Positions 7,176-13,173 of a stretch of DNA of 13,173 nt are shown piece after piece. The DNA comes from Erythrobacter sp. 34-65-8 (GTDB lineage Bacteria; Pseudomonadota; Alphaproteobacteria; Sphingomonadales; Sphingomonadaceae). The DNA lies in the NCBI GenBank assembly GCA_002278985.1, contig NCJP01000025.1, forward strand, positions 1 through 13,173. Direction: 5' to 3'. Below the pieces are notes generated by a model that was not told the origin of the DNA, did no database searches, and saw nothing but the letters and a program-made list of their open reading frames with translations. The position numbers were made by a program, and so were the translations under genes. The stretch's first letter is position 1. Each line of letters opens with the position of its first letter.

Positions 7176-7568
7176 TCAGTCCCTTCGGTAGAGAAATGCG
7201 GTGGTGATGATCGAGGGGATGATCAGCCCCTTGAGATAGGACAACGGGTGGCGACCCGCGGTGAAATCCACGGGCAAGCCGCCGAAATGGGCCCAGTAAT
7301 GGGTGGCGATCAGGCTACCGATGCTGAGCCACATTGCCGCCAGGGCGATCCGCTTGCCGAGCACGACCGCCGTCAGACTGGCGACGATGGCGAGGCGTAA
7401 GGCCCCTTGGATCGCATTGTAGGCGCCATCGCTGCTCAAGCCTTTGCCCATGGCCAGATCGCGCAGCATCGTCAGATGGTAGAAGATCAGCAGCCCCGCA
7501 AGCGCCAGGATAATGACGTTCTGGAACAGCCGCAGCGTCCCTTCGCGCGAGGCGGTCAGAAGATTCAT
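7176..7568 (-). CDS. Small integral membrane protein, unknown function
   Basis: A 130-residue hydrophobic protein with about four predicted membrane helices (roughly residues 16-33, 57-73, 74-92 and 111-126). I do not recognise a family. Polar loop features include a GKGLSSDGAYN loop after helix 1 and THYWAHFGGLP between helices 3 and 4, and a short basic tail (YRRD) ends it. The ATG at 7568 (MNLLTASREG) is chosen over an upstream in-frame start near 7634. A GGGGA element lies about 9 nt upstream of 7568, and the longer form would read through a strong hairpin and add a non-hydrophobic leader. It lies 75 nt downstream of the DUF2157-like gene on the same strand, probably in one transcript. 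Confidence 0.75.
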   Translation of the reverse strand: MNLLTASREGTLRLFQNVIILALAGLLIFYHLTMLRDLAMGKGLSSDGAYNAIQGALRLAIVASLTAVVLGKRIALAAMWLSIGSLIATHYWAHFGGLPVDFTAGRHPLSYLKGLIIPSIITTAFLYRRD

Positions 7569-7592
7569 GGCAGAGTCCCCATGCTGAAGGAC

Positions 7593-7629
7593 GGGAGAAG
7601 GGCCGAGCAGTGCGTGCGGCCCCTCTCCC
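7593..7629 (-). terminator. Strong intercistronic hairpin
   Basis: Arms 7593-7604 (GGGAGAAGGGCC) and 7618-7629 (GGCCCCTCTCCC) form a 12-bp stem with a 13-nt loop. In the minus-strand RNA every position pairs, with one G-U. In the plus-strand RNA the same position is an A-C mismatch, so the element is better suited to the minus strand. It lies between the stop of the DUF2157-like gene (7644) and the start of the small membrane protein (7568). There is no U run after it, so a classic terminator is not shown. Partial termination, mRNA stabilisation of the upstream gene or differential expression are possible. Confidence 0.55.
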
Positions 7630-7643
7630 CCCATCAGACGATG

Positions 7644-8714
7644 TCAGGCCGCAAGGAGTGCTGTCACAGGAAGGCGCGATTGCAGATTTGTCGGCAGCCC
7701 CCGCACCACTGCTTGCCGGATCGGGGTCCAGAAGGCTGACAGCGTCAGCAGGGCAGAACCGATCACCAGCGCTGTCAGGGCCAGGTTGAGCTCGACCGCG
7801 CCGAACCGCTCGAACAGCGATCCGAGTGCGAACAGCACATAGGCCAGTGCCGAAACGAGCAGGGCACGGCGGTCCACCGCCAGCGCCACCAGGCTCATCG
7901 CCAGGTAGACCAGCAGCACGCCGAATGCAGCGCCCATGCCGATGCTATCGCCCTCGGTCACGCCGAGCCAGTGGAACAGCGGGTGGGCGATCATCGGCGC
8001 GGCCAGCAGGTGGAGCCAGAAGGCCACATCGCTGCGCCGGGTTTGCCGCTCACGGTCGGTCATGTCCCACCGCATGGCGAAGGCGAATACCGAAACGCCG
8101 GCAATGAACACAAGCGGGATCAGGGCCTGCTCGGGCTCGATATTGTTCGGACCAATCGCTGCGACGATCAGGGCGACCACAGTGCCTGCCACGGCAGCGG
8201 TGCCGGCGGCGATGGTGATCGGCACCATGAACCTGCGCCAGTGCATCCACGCTGCCCCTGCGGTGGCCAGCGCGGCGAGAGCGACCAGCGTCACCGCCAC
8301 GCGCTCGTTGGTGCTGTCATCCCCCATCGCCATGACGATGAAACCGAGCAAGGCCTCGAACACGCCGCCGACGAAGGCGAGAAGCAGCACAATGCTGGGC
8401 AGGGCCATGCGGCGCTGGCGGGTGAAGTATTCGGCCATGCCCCAGGCCGCAGCGGCGATCAGCATGCCCGAGAACGGAGGCGGGCCGTCAAGGCGCGGCG
8501 TGAAGGCCTGCCCGATCCCGGCCATGGCGACGAGCAGCAGGACGGCGGCAATAGTCACGAAGATATCGTTGAAACTGTTGACAAGGCGGAAATTCTCCTC
8601 GTCAACCGATGGTGTGGGGTGGGCGGTGCGGACGGATTGGCGAAGCGCCTCGGCAGCGTCGGCGCTGATCGCACCGCTCGCCACCGCCTGGCGCAGGTCG
8701 TCTTCGGTATACAT
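7644..8714 (-). CDS. DUF2157-like polytopic membrane protein
   Basis: A 356-residue membrane protein with about ten predicted helices. The soluble N-terminus (MYTEDDLRQAVASGAISADAAEALRQ) is the short helical module seen in DUF2157-type proteins. A charged segment ending in VDEENFRLVNSFNDIFV then leads into the first membrane span near residue 50. The rest is hydrophobic helices with short loops and no recognisable catalytic motif. The function is unknown; an integral inner-membrane location is the only safe inference. The ATG at 8714 is supported by a strong Shine-Dalgarno (GGGGAGGAG, 8721-8729, 6 nt away). A TTGACA-like -35 with an overlapping dyad lies just upstream. It is probably co-transcribed with the small membrane protein downstream, modulated by the hairpin between them. 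Confidence 0.82.
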   Translation of the reverse strand: MYTEDDLRQAVASGAISADAAEALRQSVRTAHPTPSVDEENFRLVNSFNDIFVTIAAVLLLVAMAGIGQAFTPRLDGPPPFSGMLIAAAAWGMAEYFTRQRRMALPSIVLLLAFVGGVFEALLGFIVMAMGDDSTNERVAVTLVALAALATAGAAWMHWRRFMVPITIAAGTAAVAGTVVALIVAAIGPNNIEPEQALIPLVFIAGVSVFAFAMRWDMTDRERQTRRSDVAFWLHLLAAPMIAHPLFHWLGVTEGDSIGMGAAFGVLLVYLAMSLVALAVDRRALLVSALAYVLFALGSLFERFGAVELNLALTALVIGSALLTLSAFWTPIRQAVVRGLPTNLQSRLPVTALLAA

Positions 8715-8741
8715 GGGTTACTCCTCCCCTGAGAAAGGCAA

Positions 8742-8777
8742 GGCGTAACCCTAGTGTGTTATCGTGTCAATACAGTA
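8742..8777 (-). promoter_or_regulatory. Probable promoter with overlapping operator-like dyad
   Basis: On the minus strand a perfect TTGACA (8765-8770) lies about 50 nt before the ATG at 8714. With a 17-nt spacer the -10 would be TACGCC (8742-8747), which is weak. Overlapping the -35 is an imperfect dyad, TAGTGTGTT (8752-8760), 8-nt spacer, AATACAGTA (8769-8777), with 7 of 9 positions symmetric. That layout suits a dimeric repressor such as a GntR or PadR type, but no regulator gene is in the window. This is inference from pattern only. Confidence 0.4.
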
Positions 8778-8784
8778 AGAGTGT

Positions 8785-8800
8785 GCCAGCGTTTGCTGGC
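8785..8800 (-). terminator. Hairpin after the 8810-9361 gene
   Basis: GCCAGC (8785-8790), loop GTTT, GCTGGC (8795-8800) form a perfect 6-bp stem starting 10 nt after the stop of the minus-strand gene ending at 8810. A T-containing stretch follows on the minus strand (CTTACTGTATTG) but there is no true U run, so it is at best a weak terminator. It separates that gene from the promoter region of the DUF2157-like gene. Confidence 0.4.
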
Positions 8801-8809
8801 GGCCTTGGG

Positions 8810-9361
8810 CTAACGCCAGATCAACGACAGCGGGTACAACGCGATCATGTAAGCCAGCGCGCCTAGAACAAGCGGACGTTGCGGGGCAAACATAGCGATC
8901 AGCCCGACCGGAAAAGCCGACCAGATAATGACGAGCCGGCGCAAGTTGAACGGATCAGGAATCTCCATCATCGAGAAGATGACGATGAGCAGCGCCAGAT
9001 TGCAGGTCAGCAGGCTGCCGATCACCGTGGCGCGGTTGCGTTCGAAATGGCCATCGATATCGGCCCAGTCTTCCGCATCCTTGGGGAATATCAGCGACGC
9101 CGCGACGTAGGCCACGGCGGTGACGACAAAGCCGCCGAACATGACTGGCCAGGTGACCGGCAAGACCGCCCGCAGCGCCCAGCCGTTCATCCAGAAACTG
9201 ACGATGTCTAACGACACGAAGGTGCCGAGCAGCGCAGTCGGCCAGCCGATCGGGGTCCGGCGGCGCATGTGGAGTGCATTGGAGAGCCCGCCAAGCCCCT
9301 CGGCCAGCGCCAGCCCGAGCAGCAACCCGAACAATGTCAGCAGGAATTCAAAGCCGTCCAC
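8810..9361 (-). CDS. Integral membrane protein, unknown function
   Basis: A 183-residue hydrophobic protein with roughly five to six membrane helices. It begins MDGFEFLLTLFGLLLGLALAEGLGGL, a first helix carrying a G/E-containing face that recurs in a broad set of uncharacterised bacterial membrane proteins, followed by a basic MRRRTP loop. A cytosolic-looking acidic loop (PKDAEDWADIDGHFERN) splits the protein near residue 100, and the last helices end at LIWR. The start is a GTG at 9361 with only a weak purine-rich stretch upstream. No alternative ATG precedes the first helix. It has its own 119-nt gap upstream, which holds the hairpin of the SDR gene. No function can be assigned. Confidence 0.72.
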   Translation of the reverse strand: MDGFEFLLTLFGLLLGLALAEGLGGLSNALHMRRRTPIGWPTALLGTFVSLDIVSFWMNGWALRAVLPVTWPVMFGGFVVTAVAYVAASLIFPKDAEDWADIDGHFERNRATVIGSLLTCNLALLIVIFSMMEIPDPFNLRRLVIIWSAFPVGLIAMFAPQRPLVLGALAYMIALYPLSLIWR

Positions 9362-9444
9362 CCCACGCGCCTATCCAACGCCTGCTAACAGGCTCCTGGA
9401 CCGTCGTATCGCAATGCTCGAATCGGTCAACCAATGTCGCGGCG

Positions 9445-9466
9445 GCCCGGACCGTGAGGTCCGGGC
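9445..9466 (-). terminator. Hairpin after the SDR gene
   Basis: GCCCGGACC (9445-9453), loop GTGA, GGTCCGGGC (9458-9466) form a perfect 9-bp GC-rich stem 14 nt downstream of the SDR stop codon. There is no U run on either strand, so Rho-independent termination is plausible but not proven. The remainder of the 9362-9480 gap shows no gene. Confidence 0.5.
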
Positions 9467-9480
9467 TCCGACACGAACCC

Positions 9481-10410
9481 TCAGCCCCGCGCCGAGCTCG
9501 GGCCGGTGCCGGTGACCTTCTGCATGGCCTTGAGGATGTTGGCGCTCTGCTCGCTGCCGCTCTGCGGGGCCATCAGGTTGCTGAAGGCCGAGATCTCTTC
9601 CCAGCGGGCTGCGAAGCCTTCCAGGGTGCGCTCTTCCTCGGGCAGCCAGACGGCGTCGTTCATCACCGTCCAGGCCGAGTGGTAACCACCGGCACCGGCG
9701 CCGACGATGGCGTTGGTGGGGGCGTCTTCGCTCACCAGGAACAGCGCAGCGGGGACCACGTTCACGGGATCGAACAGCTTGAAGGCCTCTTCCGGGAACA
9801 GGTCAGCGGTCATGCGGGTGCCCGCTACCGGCGAAAGGGTGTTCACGCGGATGTTGTACTTGCCGCCTTCGAGTTGCAGCGTCTTGGTCAGGCCCGCGAG
9901 GCCGAGCTTGGCTGCGCCGTAGTTGGCCTGGCCGAAGTTGCCGAACAGACCGGTCGACGAGGCTGTCATCAGGATGCGGCCATAGGCCTGCTCACGCATC
10001 AGTTCCCAGCACGCCTTGGTGGCCATGGCCGAGCCGGTCAGGTGGACCTTGACCACGAATTCGAAATCGGCCGGTTCCATCTTGGCGAAGGTCTTGTCGC
10101 GCAGCACGCCCGCGTTGTTGATCAGGATATGGATGCCGCCCCACTTTTCCTTGGTCTTGGCAACCATTTCGACCATCTGGTCGTATTCGGTCACCGAGCT
10201 GCCGTTGGCGACGGCTTCGCCGCCCATAGCCTCGATTTCCGAGACCACCTGGGCCGCCGCATCGGAGGTGCCGGTGCCATCGCGCGAGCCGCCGAGGTCG
10301 TTCACGACCACCTTTGCGCCGCGGCGCGCCAGCTCGAGCGCATATTCCTTGCCCAGTCCGCCACCGGCACCGGTAACGATGGCAACCTTGTCCTTGAACG
10401 AAATGGTCAT
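9481..10410 (-). CDS. SDR dehydrogenase, multifunctional hydroxyacyl-CoA type
   Basis: A 309-residue short-chain dehydrogenase/reductase using NAD(P)H. The dinucleotide loop is TGAGGGLG (13-20), followed by VVNDLGGSRDGTG (35-47), a pattern typical of the peroxisomal multifunctional enzyme type 2/FOX2 dehydrogenase domain. D38 favours NAD. NNAG is at 98-101 and the catalytic set is S151, Y164 and K168 (S-x12-YGAAK). The FGNFGQANYGAAKLG stretch is also close to that subgroup, suggesting a 3-hydroxyacyl-CoA or related substrate in fatty-acid or steroid breakdown. No hydratase or SCP domain is attached, so it is a stand-alone dehydrogenase. The ATG at 10410 has AGGAGGA at 10417-10423. A TTACG-N4-CGTAA operator lies 31 nt upstream of the start. 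It is monocistronic by context. Confidence 0.92.
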   Translation of the reverse strand: MTISFKDKVAIVTGAGGGLGKEYALELARRGAKVVVNDLGGSRDGTGTSDAAAQVVSEIEAMGGEAVANGSSVTEYDQMVEMVAKTKEKWGGIHILINNAGVLRDKTFAKMEPADFEFVVKVHLTGSAMATKACWELMREQAYGRILMTASSTGLFGNFGQANYGAAKLGLAGLTKTLQLEGGKYNIRVNTLSPVAGTRMTADLFPEEAFKLFDPVNVVPAALFLVSEDAPTNAIVGAGAGGYHSAWTVMNDAVWLPEEERTLEGFAARWEEISAFSNLMAPQSGSEQSANILKAMQKVTGTGPSSARG

Positions 10411-10427
10411 GGCATATCCTCCTGGTC

Positions 10428-10455
10428 GGCCGGTTCCGGCCTTACGTTAGCGTAA
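10428..10455 (-). promoter_or_regulatory. TTACG-N4-CGTAA operator plus leader hairpin before the SDR gene
   Basis: TTACGTTAGCGTAA (10442-10455) is an inverted repeat with perfect 5-bp arms. It resembles the TTACGT/ACGTAA-type operators I recall for MerR-family LiuR regulators of branched-chain amino acid and acyl-CoA degradation genes. The exact consensus is from memory. Directly downstream, toward the gene, GGCCGG-TT-CCGGCC (10428-10441) can fold just ahead of the ribosome site. Both elements are confined to the SDR leader. Confidence 0.5.
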
Positions 10456-10538
10456 ATGCGTGTGCCGGTTGGCAGTTTCCCGCGCGCGTTGCAACCGTGC
10501 TTTCGTCAGGGCGGGATGCCGTAGGGGCAGGGCGCTTC

Positions 10539-11234
10539 CTAGAGCGCCTCGAGGGCAGGAATGAGGCCATGCAGCGAATCGATGACGGCGTCCCCGCCCA
10601 GTTCGTGCGGCGCTCGGTCACAATAGCCATAAGCGGCGACCACGACCGGTACGCCTGCGCCCTTCGCGGCCGCGACGTCGTAGGTGGAATCGCCGATGAA
10701 GGCGAACGTCCCGCCACCACAGCGTGCCCGGGCCTCGATCACCGGGTCAGGCAGCGGCTTGGCGCGGAACTTCCCGTCCGGCCCTTTGCCCAGGCTGTCC
10801 CCGCCGATGATCGTGACGAACCGTTCGCTGAGGCCCAGCTGGCCCAGCAGCGCGGTGGCGAAGGCCTCGAACTTGTTGGTCACCACCGCCAGCTTGACCC
10901 CGCGCGCCGCCAGCTCGTCCATCGCCTCCAGCGCGCCGGGGTAGGGCACGGTGTGGACCGCGTTGTTCTCGGCGTAGAAACCGAGCATCTGCTTGTAGAG
11001 GGCATTGAATTCGGGTTCCGGCAGCCCGCCCAAATGTCCGGTCTGCGCCTCGACCGCGCGCGCCAGCATGACCTTGGCCCCGCCCCCGATCAGGTCCTTC
11101 GAGCTTTCGATCGAGACTTCATCGAGTCCGCCGATCCGCAGGGCATGGTTCACCGCTGCGCCGAGATCGCGGAAGGTGTCGCACAGGGTGCCGTCGAGAT
11201 CGAAGCCGACCGCGCTGAAGGGAAATTGCGTCAT
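10539..11234 (-). CDS. gph: HAD-family phosphatase, phosphoglycolate phosphatase-like
   Basis: A 231-residue HAD subfamily IA hydrolase, probably dephosphorylating 2-phosphoglycolate formed during DNA repair or oxygenase chemistry. Motif I is DLDGT with nucleophile D12 and D14; motif II lies in LAVVTNK; K159 is in KPLPDP; motif IV is GDSTYD with D182 and D186. The cap domain occupies about residues 18-95. The ATG at 11234 places motif I at the normal distance from the N-terminus. The frame remains open upstream but overlaps glmU. The ribosome site is weak. It is transcribed divergently from glmU across 78 nt, in which I see no clear promoter hexamers for either gene. Other HAD-IA phosphatases cannot be excluded from the sequence alone. 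Confidence 0.85.
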   Translation of the reverse strand: MTQFPFSAVGFDLDGTLCDTFRDLGAAVNHALRIGGLDEVSIESSKDLIGGGAKVMLARAVEAQTGHLGGLPEPEFNALYKQMLGFYAENNAVHTVPYPGALEAMDELAARGVKLAVVTNKFEAFATALLGQLGLSERFVTIIGGDSLGKGPDGKFRAKPLPDPVIEARARCGGGTFAFIGDSTYDVAAAKGAGVPVVVAAYGYCDRAPHELGGDAVIDSLHGLIPALEAL

Positions 11235-11312
11235 CGCCCAGCGCGGTGGCGGATGGTTCTTCAAACGGCAAGCTTTTGGTGGCAAGGCGCCATCCGTTCT
11301 AAAGGAGCGTCC

Positions 11313-12665
11313 ATGAGCAAGATTGCCGCCGTCATCCTCGCTGCGGGCAAAGGCACCCGCATGAAGAGTTCCCTGCACAAGGTCCTGCATCCGATTGCGG
11401 GCAAGCCGATGCTCGATCACCTGATGGCCTCGGTGGCTGCGCTGGAACCGGCACGGCAGGTGGTGGTGGTCGGCAGCGGGCGCGAGCAGCTTGAGGCGGC
11501 TCTGGGGGACCGCGCGCTGACCTGCCTGCAGGAGCCACAGCTCGGCACCGGGCACGCGGTGCAGCAGGCCCAAAGCGCGCTGGCCGGATTCGAAGGCGAC
11601 GTGCTGGTGCTCTATGGCGATGTGCCGTTCGTGCGGCCGGAGACGATGCAGCGGATGCTCGACCGGCTCCATGCGCCCGATGCCCCGGCGGTGGTGGTGC
11701 TCGCTTTCGCGCCGGAAGATACGCTGCAATACGGGCGCGTGATCGCGGACGAGAGCGGCCGCATCGTCAAGATGGTCGAACACAAGGATGCGAGCGAGGA
11801 AGAGCGCCAGTGCCGCCTGTGTAACTCCGGCCTGATGGCGGCGCGCGCGGCGGACCTGTTTGGCTTGCTGGCGCGGGTCGGCAACGACAATGCACAGGGC
11901 GAATACTACCTCGTGGATGTGGTCAACGTAGCCAATGCCGACGGTCGGCACAGCGCGGTGGTGGTCACCGACGATCCGGACGAAGTGCAAGGCATCAACA
12001 GCCGCGGCGAGCTGGCCCAGGCCGAAGCGCGCTGGCAGCACCAGAAGCGAGAGTCGATGATGGCGGGCGGCGTCAGCCTGACCGCGCCGGAAACTGTCTT
12101 CTTCAGCCATGACACTGAAATTGACGCCGATGTCACAGTCGAACCGCATGTGGTTTTCGGCTCCGGCGTCAGCGTGGCCAGTGGAGCGCGCATCCGCGCG
12201 TTCAGCCACCTGGAAGGCGCGACCGTGGGCGAGGGCTGCGAAGTCGGCCCCTATGCCCGCCTGCGCCCGGGATCGGTGATGGAGCGCGGCAGCAAGGTTG
12301 GCAACTTCGTCGAGATGAAGAAGACCACGCTCGGTGCCGGCGCCAAGGCCAACCACCTGACCTACCTCGGCGATGCCGAAGTGGGCGCGGGGGCGAACAT
12401 CGGCGCGGGGACGATCACCTGCAACTATGACGGCTACTTCAAGTACAGGACAGTGATTGGCGAACGCGCCTTCATTGGCTCCAACAGTGCCCTGATCGCG
12501 CCGGTGACCATCGGTGCTGACGCGATTGTCGCCGCCGGCAGCGCAGTGAGCCGCGATGTCGGCCCGGGCGATCTGCGGATGGTGCGCGGGGAGCAGATCG
12601 TGAAGCCCGGCTGGGCCGACCGCTTCCACGATACGATGAAGAAGAAGGCGGCGGAGAAGAAGTGA
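11313..12665 (+). CDS. glmU: Bifunctional GlmU: GlcN-1-P acetyltransferase / GlcNAc-1-P uridyltransferase
   Basis: Makes UDP-N-acetylglucosamine, the precursor for peptidoglycan and lipid A. The 450-residue length is normal. The N-terminal uridyltransferase domain (1 to ~230) starts with LAAGKGTRMKS (9-19) and K23, and contains LYGDVPF with D103 for metal binding, then EPQLGTGHAVQQA. The C-terminal left-handed beta-helix (about 250-430) contains YARLRPGS, GNFVEMKKTT, NHLTYLGDAEVG with H348 at the acetyltransfer site, and GAGTITCNYDG. The common PKVLH motif reads HKVLH here, which I believe is usual in relatives. The ATG at 11313 follows AAAGGAG (11301-11307). A lysine-rich tail ends the protein. 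The small HNH gene follows on the same strand 73 nt later with no terminator visible between. Confidence 0.97.
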   Translation: MSKIAAVILAAGKGTRMKSSLHKVLHPIAGKPMLDHLMASVAALEPARQVVVVGSGREQLEAALGDRALTCLQEPQLGTGHAVQQAQSALAGFEGDVLVLYGDVPFVRPETMQRMLDRLHAPDAPAVVVLAFAPEDTLQYGRVIADESGRIVKMVEHKDASEEERQCRLCNSGLMAARAADLFGLLARVGNDNAQGEYYLVDVVNVANADGRHSAVVVTDDPDEVQGINSRGELAQAEARWQHQKRESMMAGGVSLTAPETVFFSHDTEIDADVTVEPHVVFGSGVSVASGARIRAFSHLEGATVGEGCEVGPYARLRPGSVMERGSKVGNFVEMKKTTLGAGAKANHLTYLGDAEVGAGANIGAGTITCNYDGYFKYRTVIGERAFIGSNSALIAPVTIGADAIVAAGSAVSRDVGPGDLRMVRGEQIVKPGWADRFHDTMKKKAAEKK

Positions 12666-12738
12666 GTGCGCCCCGTTCCTTGCGAGGCGCCGCAGCAATC
12701 CAGGGACCTGCGCTTTGCTTCGCCAGGCCTGGCTCACC

Positions 12739-13002
12739 ATGCCGGATGAAACCTGCTGGCTGTGCGGGCGCCCGTTCGACACGCTGATGCAGGCGCATCA
12801 TCCCGTGCCAAAGGCCAAGAAGGGCAGGGGCACCGTGCCGGTCCACCCGATCTGCCATAAGGCGATCCACGCCAATTTCACCAACGGTGAGCTCGCTCGC
12901 ATCGGGGATGACCGCGCGCGATTGCTGGAAAACGCGGCACTGGCGAAATTCGTCGAGTGGGTGGCAAACAAACCGCCCGATTTCCACGCGCCGACCCGCT
13001 GA
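12739..13002 (+). CDS. Small HNH-type zinc-finger protein
   Basis: An 87-residue protein with the minimal HNH fold. It has a CWLC knuckle (C6, C9), the AHHPVP motif (H20, H21) in the place of the D/HH catalytic pair, and a second C-x4-H type site (C39, H40, H44) in HPICHKAIHANF. The later part (GELARIGDDRARLLENAALAKFVEWVANKPPDFH) is helical. Such proteins may be structure-selective nucleases or merely zinc proteins. No other domain indicates a target, and no restriction, phage or toxin gene is nearby. The ATG at 12739 is chosen because the domain starts there. A TTG at 12715 with AGGGA 8 nt upstream is a credible alternative and would add eight residues. It is probably read with glmU. Confidence 0.78.
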   Translation: MPDETCWLCGRPFDTLMQAHHPVPKAKKGRGTVPVHPICHKAIHANFTNGELARIGDDRARLLENAALAKFVEWVANKPPDFHAPTR

Positions 13003-13011
13003 GGCAGAGGA

Positions 13012-13032
13012 GGGCGGCCATGGCGGCCGCCC
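13012..13032. terminator. Hairpin between convergent HNH and S9 peptidase genes
   Basis: GGGCGGCC (13012-13019), loop ATGGC, GGCCGCCC (13025-13032) form a perfect 8-bp stem in the 45-nt gap between two convergent stops. Neither strand has a U run, so termination is likely only by position and symmetry. Confidence 0.5.
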
Positions 13033-13047
13033 CCCAAATACCTCATC

Positions 13048-13173
13048 TTACTCGCCGCCTGCCGACCCGCCGAGTCGCTGGAGCAGGTAGACGAACTGGA
13101 GCGCCTGCAACTGCGCGCGCTGTTCGTTATCCACCCCGCCCGAATGGCCGCCGGTGGTCTCTTCATAATAGTA
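13048..13173 (-). CDS. S9-family (prolyl oligopeptidase type) serine peptidase, C-terminal fragment
   Basis: Only the last 41 residues are in the window, and the gene continues past the right edge. The fragment begins YYYEETTGGHSGG, which matches the strand and loop carrying the catalytic histidine of the alpha/beta-hydrolase domain in S9 peptidases. The following VDNEQRAQLQALQFVYLLQRLGG is the usual closing helix. The TAA stop is at 13048-13050. Family membership is fairly clear from the His loop and closing helix. The subgroup (prolyl oligopeptidase versus another S9A-like enzyme) and any signal peptide cannot be seen. Confidence 0.82.
   Translation of the reverse strand, partial: YYYEETTGGHSGGVDNEQRAQLQALQFVYLLQRLGGSAGGE

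Noticed and set aside
9274..10455. 393-codon plus-strand open frame across the SDR gene
   Set aside because: It mirrors the SDR coding strand, has a His/Gly-rich composition with no motif, and runs across the intergenic hairpin and the operator.
10497..11312. Upstream in-frame extension of glmU
   Set aside because: The frame is open, but the region is antisense to the gph gene; GlmU homology and the AAAGGAG ribosome site both fix the start at 11313.
11235..11312. Possible promoter hexamers (TTGGTG, TTCTAA) between gph and glmU
   Set aside because: Spacing is wrong and the would-be -10 runs into the Shine-Dalgarno; no convincing promoter can be called.
11373..11391. PKVLH motif of GlmU reads HKVLH
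   Set aside because: The neighbouring catalytic lysine and loop are intact and I believe the His variant is common in sphingomonad GlmU proteins, so it is not treated as a defect.
11235..12782. Long minus-strand extension of the gph frame through glmU
   Set aside because: It lies opposite glmU, shows no homology and follows from GC bias; HAD motif I sits at the usual distance from the ATG at 11234.
1..13173. CRISPR array, tRNA/rRNA, transposase, phage or attachment site
   Set aside because: No regularly spaced repeats, tRNA-like cloverleafs, transposase or integrase motifs, or flanking direct repeats were seen by eye on either strand.

Overview
This is a GC-rich, gene-dense chromosomal window with few and short intergenic gaps. 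Protein-level resemblance points to an alphaproteobacterium of the order Sphingomonadales (Erythrobacter/Novosphingobium/Sphingopyxis-like). The pointers are a DUF2794 protein, an HdaA-type DnaA-related ATPase beside a DUF2066 exported protein and divergent purMN, an EpsC-type serine acetyltransferase, and a small HNH protein after glmU. There are no rRNA or tRNA genes, insertion sequences, prophage genes or CRISPR arrays. Most of the window is core metabolism.

Layout. (1) 1-885, plus strand: the end of an unidentified frame, ndk with a textbook intrinsic terminator, a perfect FNR/FixK-type palindrome next to that terminator, and a small DUF465 (YdcH-like) gene. (2) 889-4092, minus strand, an apparent operon purM > purN-yjbR > sulfotransferase. 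PurN and a YjbR/MmcQ domain are encoded as one continuous 320-residue protein, and the sulfotransferase start overlaps its stop as TGATG. (3) 4128-7172, plus strand, a tight run: DUF2066 exported protein > hdaA > serine O-acetyltransferase > DUF2794. (4) 7176-9361, minus strand: three uncharacterised integral membrane proteins, one with a DUF2157-like N-terminus. A strong 12-bp hairpin lies between two of them, and a dyad overlaps the probable promoter of the DUF2157-like gene. (5) 9481-10410, minus strand: an SDR dehydrogenase resembling the peroxisomal multifunctional (3-hydroxyacyl-CoA) type, with a TTACG-N4-CGTAA operator upstream. (6) 10539-13002: gph-like phosphatase (minus) divergent from glmU (plus), then a small HNH protein. 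(7) 13048 to the end, minus strand: the last 41 residues of an S9-family serine peptidase.

How the genes relate: ndk, purM and purN act in nucleotide metabolism. HdaA is expected to switch off DnaA after replication initiation. The serine acetyltransferase starts cysteine synthesis, GlmU makes UDP-GlcNAc for cell wall and LPS, and the SDR probably acts in fatty-acid or related acyl-CoA degradation. I do not see a convincing new multi-gene system such as a defence island or biosynthetic cluster. The best leads are the purN-yjbR fusion, the FNR-type box before the DUF465 gene, the acyl-CoA-type operator before the SDR gene, and the uncharacterised membrane-protein block with its hairpin and dyad.
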